Shown: positions 7,823 to 15,820 of the stretch, one piece after another
How the letters are laid out: every line of letters begins with the position of its first letter
Numbering within the stretch: the first letter of the stretch is position 1
From: Novosphingobium resinovorum
GTDB taxonomy: Bacteria > Pseudomonadota > Alphaproteobacteria > Sphingomonadales > Sphingomonadaceae
Length of the DNA: 64,000 bases
Assembly (NCBI RefSeq): GCF_027922145.1
Contig: NZ_BSFC01000044.1
Span: forward strand, 124,001-188,000
Direction: 5' to 3'
Position numbers and translations under genes: made by a program
Notes under the pieces: generated by a model
Told to the model about the DNA's origin: nothing
Database searches by the model: none
Seen by the model: the letters and a program-made list of their open reading frames with translations, nothing else

Positions 7823-10800
7823 ATGATCAAGGCAGCCCTGCACCATCTCACCCGCTACCGCTATTCGCGGCGCATCCGTCTCGGCCCCCAGGTCATCCGG
7901 CTTCGCCCGGCGCCGCACAGTCGGACGGAGGTGCCCAACTACTCGCTGAAGATCAGCCCGCCCGAGCATTTCCTGAACTGGCAGCAGGACCCGCACGGCA
8001 ACTGGCTGGCGCGCGTGGTGTTTCCCGATCCGGTCGATCATTTCTCGATCGAGGTCGATTTGCTGGCGGAACTGGCCGTCATCAACCCGTTCGACTTCTT
8101 CGTGGAGCCGGAGGCGGAGGAATATCCCTTCGCTTATTCGGAAGGCATGAAAGCGGACCTTTCCGCCTATTTCGAGGTCGAGGAGCAAGGCCCGCTGTTC
8201 GAGGCGCTGGTGGCCCAGCATGCCGACTACGAAGGCCGCACGGTCGATTTCCTCGTCGACATCAACAGCCGCCTGCAGCAGCGCATCGACTACGTGATCC
8301 GCATGGAGCAGGGCGTGATGACGCCCGAGGAGACGCTGAAGGTCGGCATCGGATCGTGCCGCGATTCGGCGTGGCTGCTGGTGCAGCTGCTGCGCCGCCT
8401 CGGCTTCGCGGCGCGGTTCGTGTCCGGCTATTCGATCCAGCTGGTCGCCGACGTGCTGCCCAAGGAAGGGCCGGTCGGCGTGCTGGAGGACGTCACCGAC
8501 CTCCACGCCTGGGCCGAGGCCTATGTCCCCGGCGCGGGCTGGATCGCGCTCGACGCGACGTCCGGCATGTTCGCGGGCGAGGGGCATATTCCCTTGTGCG
8601 CCGCGCCGCATTACCGCTCCGCCACCCCGATCGAGGGCATGGCCGAGCCCGCCGAAGTCGATTTCGACTTCAAGATGAACGTCAGCCGCATCGCCGAAGC
8701 GGTGCGCATCACCAAGCCTTTCACCGACGAGCGCTGGGACGGCCTGCTGGCGCTGGGCGACAAGGTGGACGCGGACCTCACCGCCTGGGGCGTCAACCTG
8801 ACGATGGGCGGCGAGCCGACCTTCATCGCCGCCACCGACTTCGAGGCGCCCGAGTGGAACAGCGCCGCGGTCGGCCCGACCAAGGCTGCCTATGCAGACA
8901 AGCTGATCCGCCTGCTGCGCGCGAAGTTCGCGCCGGGATCGCTGCTCCACCACGGGCAGGGCAAGTGGTATCCCGGAGAGACGCTGCCGCGCTGGGGCTA
9001 CTCGATCTACTGGCGCAAGGACGGCGTGCCGATCTGGCATGACGACAGCCTGATCGCGGGGGAGAAGCCGCTGGAGAAGGACGGCGATCCCGATCCGGTG
9101 CCCACCATCGACGTGCTCGCCGCCGCCAACCTGCTGGCCGGCGCGGCGCAGGGGCTGGGGCTGGAGCGCGGCTACGTCCAGCCGGTGTTCGAGGATCGCG
9201 GCGTCTGGATGCTGCGCGAGGACGAACTGCCGGTGAACACCACGCCGCTCGACCCTGCGATCGAGGACGAGGAACTGGCCCGCCGCTTCCGCCGCACGTA
9301 TCGGCGCGGGGTGGAGCAGCCGGTCGGCGTCGTCCTGCCGGTGCAGCGCTGGAACGCGAAGGACAAGTCCGCGCCGCGCTGGAAGAGCGAATACTGGCGC
9401 GTGCGCAAGGGCGTGCTGACGGCGGTTCCGGGCGATTCCGCGCTGGGTTATCGCCTGCCGCTGGGCTCGCTGCCCTATGTGGCGCCGGCCGACTTTCCCT
9501 ACATCCACCCGCGCGACACGGCAGAGCCGCGCCAACCCCTCGCCGATTTCCGTCTCCAGGCGATCGAGCGCGGCAATCAGGGGCGCGAGGTCGGCACGGC
9601 GCAGCGTTCCCAGGCGGTGCCGGAGCCGCACAGCTTTACCGGTCCGGCGGTCGATCAGGACATCATCGAGGGCGCCGTGCGCACGGCCGTCACGGTCGAG
9701 CCTCGCGGCGATTACCTGGCCGTGTTCATTCCCCCGGTTGAGGCGCTGGAGGACTACCTCGAACTCGTCGCCGCGATCGAGGCGGTGGCCGAGGTGCAGA
9801 AGCTGCCGATCCGGATCGAGGGCTATGCGCCGCCGCCGGACCCGCGCCTAATGGTGCTCAAGGTCACGCCCGATCCCGGCGTCATCGAAGTCAACATCCA
9901 TCCTTCCGCCAGCTGGCGCGAGACGGTGGAGATCACCGAGACGCTCTACGACTGCGCGCGCGAGATCGGGTTGACCGCCGACAAGTTCATGGTCGACGGC
10001 CGCTCGATCGGCACCGGCGGCGGCAATCACATCGTGCTGGGCGGGCCGACCTTGCTCGACAGCCCGTTCATCCGCCGCCCGGACCTGCTCAAGAGCTTCG
10101 TCACCTACTGGCAGCGGCATCCCTCGCTCAGCTACCTGTTCTCCGGCCTGTTCATCGGCCCGACCAGCCAGGCGCCGCGCATCGACGAGGCTCGGCACGA
10201 CGCGCTCTACGAACTGGAAATCGCGCTCTCGCAGGTGCCCGGTCCGCACATGCAGCAGCCCGCGCCGTGGGTGGTGGACCGCCTGTTCCGCAACCTTCTG
10301 GTGGACGTGACCGGCAACACCCACCGCACCGAGATCTGCATCGACAAGCTGTTCTCGCCCGATGGCCCGACCGGCCGCCTCGGCCTCGTCGAGTTCCGGG
10401 GCTTCGAGATGCCGCCCGAGGGCCGCATGTCCTGCGCCCAGCAGCTGCTTCTGCGCGCGCTGACGGCGTGGTTCTGGCGCGAGCCGGTGGAAGGCCCGCT
10501 GGTGCGCTGGGGCACGCAGCTGCATGACCGCTTCATGCTCGGCCATTACGTCTGGGCCGATTTCCTCGACGTGCTGGATGACCTGCGCCGCGCCGGGTAC
10601 GACTTCGACCCGTCGTGGTTCGAGGCGCAGCGCATGTTCCGCTTCCCGGTCCACGGCGAGGTCGAGGGCGGCGGCGTCAACCTCCAGATCAGCCACGCGC
10701 TCGAACCGTGGAACGTGCTGGGCGAAACCGGGGCGATCGGTGGCACCGTGCGCTACGTGGACAGCTCCACCGAGCGCCTGCAGGTCAAGGCGACGGGGCT

Positions 10801-11191
10801 TGTCGAAGGCCGTCACGTCATCACCTGCAACGGCCGCCGCGTGCCGCTGACCAAGGTGGCGCACGGCGAAGGCGTGGGCGGCGTGCGCTACAAGGCGTGG
10901 TGGCCGTCGGAGAGCATGCATCCGATGCTGCCGCCGCATGCGCCGCTGACCTTCGACATCTACGACTTGTGGAACGGCCGCTCGCTGGGCGGCTGCGTCT
11001 ATCAGGTCGCGCATCCGGGCGGGCGCAGCTACGACACGGTGCCGGTCAACGACTACGAGGCCGAGGCCCGGCGCAAGGCGCGGTTCCAGGATCACGGCCA
11101 CTCTCCGGGGCCGCTGCCGGTGCCTGCGGAGGAACTGCCGAGTGAATTTCCCTACACTCTCGACCTCAGGCGGCCCTCGCGGCTAATGTAG
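7823..11191 (+). CDS. Transglutaminase-like / DUF2126 putative amidoligase fusion protein
   Basis: Large two-domain protein (1122 residues) of the COG4196-type family. The N-terminal 300 residues are a bacterial transglutaminase/protease-like domain with all three catalytic residues visible: Cys179 in GIGSCRDSAW, His228 in DLHAWAEAYV and Asp244 in ALDATSG. The remainder matches DUF2126, described as a putative amidoligase of the glutamine-synthetase-like fold (motifs NLTMGGEPTFIA, GNWRTEICIDKLFSP-like stretch, GLVEFRGFEMPPE). Substrate unknown; such proteins are predicted to cleave or form isopeptide/amide bonds. First gene of a three-gene set with an ATP-grasp/alpha-E protein and a second transglutaminase. 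The ATG at 7823 is chosen because it begins the domain (MIKAALHHLTRYRY); 24 more codons are open upstream. Confidence 0.88.
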   Translation: MIKAALHHLTRYRYSRRIRLGPQVIRLRPAPHSRTEVPNYSLKISPPEHFLNWQQDPHGNWLARVVFPDPVDHFSIEVDLLAELAVINPFDFFVEPEAEEYPFAYSEGMKADLSAYFEVEEQGPLFEALVAQHADYEGRTVDFLVDINSRLQQRIDYVIRMEQGVMTPEETLKVGIGSCRDSAWLLVQLLRRLGFAARFVSGYSIQLVADVLPKEGPVGVLEDVTDLHAWAEAYVPGAGWIALDATSGMFAGEGHIPLCAAPHYRSATPIEGMAEPAEVDFDFKMNVSRIAEAVRITKPFTDERWDGLLALGDKVDADLTAWGVNLTMGGEPTFIAATDFEAPEWNSAAVGPTKAAYADKLIRLLRAKFAPGSLLHHGQGKWYPGETLPRWGYSIYWRKDGVPIWHDDSLIAGEKPLEKDGDPDPVPTIDVLAAANLLAGAAQGLGLERGYVQPVFEDRGVWMLREDELPVNTTPLDPAIEDEELARRFRRTYRRGVEQPVGVVLPVQRWNAKDKSAPRWKSEYWRVRKGVLTAVPGDSALGYRLPLGSLPYVAPADFPYIHPRDTAEPRQPLADFRLQAIERGNQGREVGTAQRSQAVPEPHSFTGPAVDQDIIEGAVRTAVTVEPRGDYLAVFIPPVEALEDYLELVAAIEAVAEVQKLPIRIEGYAPPPDPRLMVLKVTPDPGVIEVNIHPSASWRETVEITETLYDCAREIGLTADKFMVDGRSIGTGGGNHIVLGGPTLLDSPFIRRPDLLKSFVTYWQRHPSLSYLFSGLFIGPTSQAPRIDEARHDALYELEIALSQVPGPHMQQPAPWVVDRLFRNLLVDVTGNTHRTEICIDKLFSPDGPTGRLGLVEFRGFEMPPEGRMSCAQQLLLRALTAWFWREPVEGPLVRWGTQLHDRFMLGHYVWADFLDVLDDLRRAGYDFDPSWFEAQRMFRFPVHGEVEGGGVNLQISHALEPWNVLGETGAIGGTVRYVDSSTERLQVKATGLVEGRHVITCNGRRVPLTKVAHGEGVGGVRYKAWWPSESMHPMLPPHAPLTFDIYDLWNGRSLGGCVYQVAHPGGRSYDTVPVNDYEAEARRKARFQDHGHSPGPLPVPAEELPSEFPYTLDLRRPSRLM

Positions 11192-11227
11192 GGGCATGTT
11201 CGAGGGGTGCAGCGCGCATAGATCATT

Positions 11228-11347
11228 CGTCGTCCCGGACTTGATCCGGGACCGCTGGCTGTCTTCAGGCAGGTGCCATCGGCAAGGCGCCCCGATGCCA
11301 AGCGGGCTGGTCACGGCCAGCGGTCCCGGATCAAGTCCGGGACGACG
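11228..11347. repeat. 120-bp element with 32-bp inverted arms (CGTCCCGGACTTGATCCGGG type)
   Basis: Arms at 11228-11259 and 11316-11347 are nearly perfect inverted copies, each itself palindromic around TTGATCC/TCAAGTCC. The interior carries a second dyad (CATCGG ... CCGATG) and CCAAGcGGGCTggtCaCGGC, which recurs with few changes in the element at 15622. Its right end (CGAGG) is placed as the ribosome-binding site of the following gene. It looks like a short non-autonomous element. Confidence 0.85.
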
Positions 11348-11356
11348 AGGTTTGCC

Positions 11357-13846
11357 ATGGTGACCCGTCCTGCTTCCGGCCCCGATCTCGCCCCGACCGC
11401 GAGCTGGCTTGACGGCTATGCCGCGGAAGCCTCGCGCGGGGACCTGTTCGGCGATGCCAGCCGTCCGGTCGCCGACGTGTGGCGCAAGGTGGCGGCCGGG
11501 CTCGCCGCGGCGACCGATGGCGACCCTTCGGCGCTGCAGGATGCCACCGCGCGCCATGCCGCCGATCTCGGCCTCGCCTTCCGCCTGACCGGGGACGAGG
11601 ACGAGCGTTCCTGGCCGCTCAACGCGATGCCGCTGATCGTCGGTGCGCAGGAGTGGAGCCAGGTCGAACGCGGGCTGATCCAGCGCGCCGAGCTGATGGA
11701 AGCGATCGCCACCGACATCTACGGCGAGCAGAAGCTGGTGGCGGACGGCCATCTTCCCGCCGCCGTCGTCGCCGGCAGCCCGTTCTTCGCGCGGCGCATG
11801 ATCGGGCGCACGCCTCATGAGGGCCGCTTCATCCACGTCTACGCCGCCGACCTTGCACGCGGGCCGCGCGGGCAGTGGCGGGTGCTGCAGGACCGGGTGC
11901 GCGTGGCCGGCGGGATCGGCTATGCGCTGGAGAACCGCCTCGCGATGTCGCGCGCGATCGGCAACCTGCTGGCCGATGCGCATGCGCGGCGCCTGTCGGA
12001 GTTCTTCTCGGGCATGGTGGAGGGCATGGCCGCCGCCTGTCGCCGGGAGAATCCGCGCATCGCGCTGATGACGCCCGGTCGTTTCAACCAGACTTATGCC
12101 GAGCAGGCGCACCTCGCCCGCTACCTCGGCCTGCCGCTGGTCGAGGGGCGCGACCTCACCGTGCTCGACGAAAAGCTCTACGTCGGGACCATTGCCGGGC
12201 CCAAGCGCGTGGACGCGGTGTGGCGCTGGATCGATACCACCGCGCTCGATCCGCTGTCGTTCGACGCGAAATCGCAGCTGGGCGTGCCCAACCTGTTCGG
12301 GGCGTGGGCGGGCGGCGGCGTCGAGATGGTCAACTGGCCGGGCGTGGAGGTGCTCGAATCCGCGGCCTTCGCGGCCTTCATGCCGCGCCTGTGCCGCACC
12401 CTGCTGGGCGAGGCGCCGATCCTGCCCAACGTCGCGACATGGTGGTGCGGACAGGCGGTGGAAAGCTCCACCGTTGCCGCGCGGCTTGAGGAACTGGCGC
12501 TGGTTCCCGCATTCGGGCAGCCGGTGGAGGCGCTGGCGAACCGCAATCCGATCGCCGGGGCCGGGCTCGACGGCAAGTCCCGCGTCGCGCTGATCGACGC
12601 GCTGTGGCGCCGCCCCATGGACTATTGCGGGCAGGAGATCGTCCACCTCTCCACCACGCCCGCGATCATCGACGGGCAGATCGTGCCGCGCCCCTTCACC
12701 GTCCGCGCCTTCGTGGCGCGCACGGCCGACGGCGGCTGGACGGTCATGCCCGGCGGCTTCGCGCGCCTGTCTTCCAGCACCGCGCTGCCGACCTCGCTAA
12801 TGGGCGACGGCGACTTGTCGGCGGACTTGTGGGTGGTGGACGACAAGCCCGCCGCCGCCCACCTCGGCAGCCGCGTGGCCGGAGAGCCGCCGATCTCGCG
12901 CGGGGGCGGCATCCTCGCCAGCCAGGCGGCGGACAACCTGTTCTGGTTCGGCCGCTACAACGAGCGCGCCGAGGCGATGGTGCGGGTGGTGCGCGCGATC
13001 CTCGCCAACCCGGCGGACAGCGACGGCAACGTCGATGCCGAAGGCGCCGCGCTGCCGCGCCTCGCCGCGCTCCTGGTCGAAGGCGGGGCGATCGAGGCGG
13101 CGACGGCGAAGCTCCCGATCGCGAAGATCTGCGCCCGCGCGCTTACCGAGACGCGGCTGGCCGGCGGCGTCGCCACGCTCATGCGCCGCCGCCAGCAGGT
13201 CGGCATGGCCCTGCGCGAGCGGTTCGCCCGCGATTTCTGGCGCATCGTCAGCCGCCCGATGCCCTCGATCAACGTCGAGCGCCCGCAGTCGATGCTGTCG
13301 AGCGCGCGCTGGCTGACCGAGCATTTCAGCGCCCTCGCGGGGCTGATCTCGGAGAACATGGTGCGCTCGGCCGCGTGGCGCTTCCTCGAGATCGGACAGC
13401 GGCTGGAGCGCGCGCAGGCGATCTGCCGCACCGCGCGGCAATTGACGAAGGCGGGCGACGTCACCTCGCTCGGCCTCCTGCTCGACTTGTGCGACAGCCA
13501 GATCATCTATCGCAGCCGCTACCTCACCGGGCCATCGCTCAACCCGGTGCGCGATCTCGTGCTGCTCGACCCCGACAACCCGCGCGCGCTGGTGTTCCAG
13601 GTGGCGCAAGTCGTCGCCCACCTTTCCGCGCTGCCGTCCTCCCGCGACGACAATATCCCCGAGCCCCCCTTGCGCGCCGCCCGCGCGCTGCTGGGCGAAC
13701 TGCAGGCGCTGCTGGCGACCGACATGACGCCCGAGCGGCTGGCGGCGATGGAAGCGCAGTTGCTGGCGCTGTCGGATGCGATCTCGCTGCGCTACTTCCT
13801 GCAGCTGGACAACGAGGACGCCGAACGCAGGACCCCGCTGCTCTGA
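11357..13846 (+). CDS. Circularly permuted ATP-grasp / alpha-E domain fusion protein
   Basis: 829-residue fusion of two families often found as separate genes. Residues about 60-510 are a circularly permuted type 2 ATP-grasp ligase (COG2308 kind: QRAELMEAIATDIYGEQKLV, AGSPFFARRMIG, LMTPGRFNQTYAEQAHLARY, VEGRDLTVLDEKLYVGTI, STTPAIIDGQIVPRPFTVRA). Residues about 517-829 are an alpha-E helical domain (COG2307/DUF403: AADNLFWFGRYNERAEAMVR, RSAAWRFLEIGQRLERAQ). ATP-grasp enzymes make carboxylate-amine bonds; the substrate here is unknown. The ATG at 11357 is preferred to the frame's first ATG at 11273 because it follows GAGG at six bases and the upstream codons lie in a repeat element. The stop overlaps the next start by one base. 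Confidence 0.9.
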   Translation: MVTRPASGPDLAPTASWLDGYAAEASRGDLFGDASRPVADVWRKVAAGLAAATDGDPSALQDATARHAADLGLAFRLTGDEDERSWPLNAMPLIVGAQEWSQVERGLIQRAELMEAIATDIYGEQKLVADGHLPAAVVAGSPFFARRMIGRTPHEGRFIHVYAADLARGPRGQWRVLQDRVRVAGGIGYALENRLAMSRAIGNLLADAHARRLSEFFSGMVEGMAAACRRENPRIALMTPGRFNQTYAEQAHLARYLGLPLVEGRDLTVLDEKLYVGTIAGPKRVDAVWRWIDTTALDPLSFDAKSQLGVPNLFGAWAGGGVEMVNWPGVEVLESAAFAAFMPRLCRTLLGEAPILPNVATWWCGQAVESSTVAARLEELALVPAFGQPVEALANRNPIAGAGLDGKSRVALIDALWRRPMDYCGQEIVHLSTTPAIIDGQIVPRPFTVRAFVARTADGGWTVMPGGFARLSSSTALPTSLMGDGDLSADLWVVDDKPAAAHLGSRVAGEPPISRGGGILASQAADNLFWFGRYNERAEAMVRVVRAILANPADSDGNVDAEGAALPRLAALLVEGGAIEAATAKLPIAKICARALTETRLAGGVATLMRRRQQVGMALRERFARDFWRIVSRPMPSINVERPQSMLSSARWLTEHFSALAGLISENMVRSAAWRFLEIGQRLERAQAICRTARQLTKAGDVTSLGLLLDLCDSQIIYRSRYLTGPSLNPVRDLVLLDPDNPRALVFQVAQVVAHLSALPSSRDDNIPEPPLRAARALLGELQALLATDMTPERLAAMEAQLLALSDAISLRYFLQLDNEDAERRTPLL

Positions 13847-14727
13847 TGCGCTATTCCGTAAGCCATATCACCACGCTCAAGTACGCGCAGGCGGTCAGCA
13901 TGGCGCAGTTCAACGTGCGCCTGAAGCCCGCCCCCTGGAACGGGCAAGTGGTGAGCGACTACAAGCTGACGCTCGATCCCTCACCTGCGCAAGTGGTGGA
14001 GGGGCAGGGCGGCTACCACGTCAACGAGGCGCGCTTCGCGCTGCGCGAGGTGACTTCGCAGGTCCAGATCGAGAGCCGCTTCACGGTGGAAGTCGAGCCG
14101 TTGCCGTTCTTCGTCGAGGATGCTGCCGGGCCGGGTCTTGCCGAACTGCGCGAGCGGGCGATGAAGAAGCCCGACCTCTCCGATCTCGCGCCCGCGTCGT
14201 ACATCTTCGCCTCGCCGATCGCGCAGCCGCAGCACGAAATCGCGCGGTGGGCGGGGTCGCTGCTCAATGAGGCGATGCCGGTGATGGAGGCCGGGCGGGC
14301 GCTGATGTCGGCGATCCACGGGGAATTCACCTTCGATGCGGACGCGACCGAGACCGACACGCCGCCGATCGAGGCGTTCAACCGGCGGCACGGCGTCTGC
14401 CAGGACTTCAGCCACATCATGATCATCGCCGCGCGCGCGCACGGCATCCCGGCAGCCTACGTCAGCGGCTACTTGCGCACGCTGCCGCCGCCGGGGCAGG
14501 AGCGGCTGGTCGGCGCCGACGCCATGCACGCCTGGGTCAACTTGTGGTGCGGCGAGGAACTGGGCTGGGTCGGTTTCGATCCCACCAACGACAAGCTGGC
14601 GGACACCGACCACATCTTCCTCGGCATGGGACGCGACTATTCGGACGTGGCGCCGCTCGACGGCCGGTTCCGGGGCGCGGGGACGCAGGCGATGTATGCC
14701 TCGGTGGATGTCGCGCCGCTGGATTGA
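13846..14727 (+). CDS. Transglutaminase family protein
   Basis: 293-residue protein with an N-terminal beta domain (MRYSVSHITTLKYAQAVSMA) and a transglutaminase core. The catalytic triad is intact: Cys185 in HGVCQDFSHI, His228 in DAMHAWVNLW and Asp245 in GFDPTND. There is no signal peptide, so it should act in the cytosol, either as a cysteine peptidase or an amide transferase. It shares TGATG with the ATP-grasp/alpha-E gene and almost certainly is co-translated with it. Similar sets in other bacteria often include the proteasome-like Anbu peptidase, which is not found here. Confidence 0.9.
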   Translation: MRYSVSHITTLKYAQAVSMAQFNVRLKPAPWNGQVVSDYKLTLDPSPAQVVEGQGGYHVNEARFALREVTSQVQIESRFTVEVEPLPFFVEDAAGPGLAELRERAMKKPDLSDLAPASYIFASPIAQPQHEIARWAGSLLNEAMPVMEAGRALMSAIHGEFTFDADATETDTPPIEAFNRRHGVCQDFSHIMIIAARAHGIPAAYVSGYLRTLPPPGQERLVGADAMHAWVNLWCGEELGWVGFDPTNDKLADTDHIFLGMGRDYSDVAPLDGRFRGAGTQAMYASVDVAPLD

Positions 14728-14739
14728 GCCACCCCGTTT

Positions 14740-14815
14740 CGTCATTGCGAGCGTAGCGAAGCAATCCAGGGCGGTTTGCTCGGCTCTGGATTGCTTCGCT
14801 ACGCTCGCAATGACG
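14740..14815. repeat. REP-like palindrome, copy 3
   Basis: Full-length copy of the CGTCATTGCGAGCGTAGCGA palindrome, starting 12 bases after the transglutaminase stop and lying between convergent genes. Confidence 0.9.
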
Positions 14816-14831
14816 GCGGGAGGGAGGAGGC

Positions 14832-14900
14832 TTCGCGCAAGAGTGAAGCCGGACCGCGTCAGCGCCTATCTAGCACGGCCCGACTCCACTCTTGCGCGAA
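14832..14900. repeat. Inverted repeat with perfect 14-bp arms
   Basis: TTCGCGCAAGAGTG at 14832-14845 is repeated in inverse as CACTCTTGCGCGAA at 14887-14900, separated by 41 bases. It lies just beyond the stop of the minus-strand gene at 14918 and next to REP copy 3. Not related to the other repeat families seen here; it may be a transcript 3' end or an element remnant. Confidence 0.7.
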
Positions 14901-14917
14901 AGGGTCAATGGCTGATT

Positions 14918-15364
14918 TCAGTGACTGCGGCCGGGATTGGCGACGGGCTCGCCTGGAAAGATCCCCGCAATGGCGAGCGCCGCGCCGATCTTCGACAGCG
15001 TTTCGAGCATGTCGCCCACGCTCTCCTCGGTCACCACCAGGTCCAGCGTCTCGCGAGTCGCGGTGGGGCCGCGATCGCGCAGCGAGGTGATCAGTTCGAG
15101 AATCACCGCCTCGTGTTCCGACACATGGCTGCAGCCCATCGGGCAGAACGCCAGCGTATCGAGCGCGTCGCGGTTGAGCAGCACCATGGCGCGGTGGAAG
15201 GGCTGCAAGCCCCCGATCATGCGCCAGCGCGCAAAAGCCGGGGCGAGAAGCTGCGCCGGGCACCGCTTGTGGCCGATCGCGGTGACCCACGCCCGCATGG
15301 ACCAGACGAGGAACCGGCAGCCTTCGTCGAGGCTGCTGAGCGGGCGGTCGACGTACTTGTACAT
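14918..15364 (-). CDS. Hypothetical protein behind a Fur box
   Basis: 148-residue protein I do not recognise. It is probably cytosolic (no signal peptide or strong membrane helix), mostly helical, with five cysteines including a CPMGCSH motif near residue 74 that could bind metal, plus several histidines. The start has a strong ribosome site (AAGGAGA seven bases upstream). A near-perfect Fur-box palindrome lies about 30 bases upstream, overlapping a GATAAT that could be the -10 element, so expression should rise on iron limitation if a Fur regulator is present. Function is unknown; a metal- or heme-related role is inferred only from regulation and Cys/His content. Confidence 0.72.
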   Translation of the reverse strand: MYKYVDRPLSSLDEGCRFLVWSMRAWVTAIGHKRCPAQLLAPAFARWRMIGGLQPFHRAMVLLNRDALDTLAFCPMGCSHVSEHEAVILELITSLRDRGPTATRETLDLVVTEESVGDMLETLSKIGAALAIAGIFPGEPVANPGRSH

Positions 15365-15392
15365 GGCGGGTCTCCTTTTAGGGCTTGCACAT

Positions 15393-15411
15393 GCGAATGA
15401 TTATCATTAGC
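15393..15411. promoter_or_regulatory. Putative Fur box (iron-responsive operator)
   Basis: The 13-base palindrome AATGATTATCATT at 15396-15408, extended by GC at each outer edge, closely resembles the classical Fur operator (GATAATGATAATCATTATC). It is very AT-rich compared with its surroundings. It lies about 30 bases upstream of the minus-strand gene starting at 15364 and also upstream of a possible plus-strand small RNA. Confidence 0.75.
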
Positions 15412-15412
15412 T

Positions 15413-15546
15413 AGTGTTGCGCGGCTTGCTCCTCTCGTCAAGCCTGCACCAAGCCCGGAGAAACGCTTGTCATGGGGCGTTTCTCCCATCCTGTGACCTT
15501 GGCCGGGGCGGCTCCTTGCCTTGCCCGCCCCGGCCGTCTTTTCTTC
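15413..15546 (+). ncRNA. Candidate small RNA with two hairpins, the second a Rho-independent terminator
   Basis: No gene is found here, yet the plus strand contains a perfect 10-bp stem (GGAGAAACGC 15457-15466 with GCGTTTCTCC 15477-15486) and then a perfect 11-bp GC-rich stem (GGCCGGGGCGG 15501-15511 with CCGCCCCGGCC 15525-15535) followed by GTCTTTTCTT. A terminator with no gene before it implies a short plus-strand transcript starting after the Fur box. Single-stranded GCTCCTCTC before stem 1 and CTCCTTGCC in the loop of stem 2 could pair with ribosome-binding sites. The 5' end is a guess; no clear -10/-35 pair was found. Confidence 0.4.
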
Positions 15547-15621
15547 AGGGTCACGGAGACGGCGAAAGGCCGCCAATTTCGCCAACATCGGCCAAATGTC
15601 GGCCGGATTATCGCCCAATTG

Positions 15622-15742
15622 CCGTCATCCCAGCGAAGGCTGGGACCGCTATCGGTCTTTAGGCGCGAACCGTCGTGAGAAGGATTACCACGCCAAGTGG
15701 GCTGTTCGCGGCCAGCGGTCCCAGCTTTCGCTGGGATGACGG
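15622..15742. repeat. 121-bp element with 29-bp inverted arms (CCGTCATCCCAGCGAAGGCT type)
   Basis: Arms at 15622-15650 and 15714-15742 are inverted copies with few mismatches. The inner sequence CCAAGtGGGCTgttCgCGGC plus the AGCGGTCCC arm start match the element at 11228, so the two are related although their outer arms differ. It fills most of the non-coding stretch between the small-RNA candidate and the gene ending at 15821; nothing else is evident there except a TTATCCACA. Confidence 0.85.
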
Positions 15743-15769
15743 TTCGATTATGCTCCGATTGTCCGCTGC

Positions 15770-15778
15770 TTATCCACA
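15770..15778 (+). promoter_or_regulatory. Isolated consensus DnaA box
   Basis: TTATCCACA, an exact match to the DnaA-box consensus, in a non-coding gap. A single box is not an origin; a role in DnaA titration or regulation is speculative, and it may be chance. Confidence 0.3.
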
Positions 15779-15820
15779 GGGGTTTCAACAGAATCGGCCA
15801 CAGCGTCGCCCACCGCCGAA

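Noticed and set aside
7763..9631. 622-codon minus-strand frame opposite the transglutaminase/amidoligase gene
   Set aside because: Shadow frame, no domain; the plus strand encodes a full catalytic triad.
11273..11356. 28-codon N-terminal extension of the ATP-grasp/alpha-E protein
   Set aside because: It lies inside the 120-bp repeat and has no ribosome site; the ATG at 11357 has GAGG at six bases.
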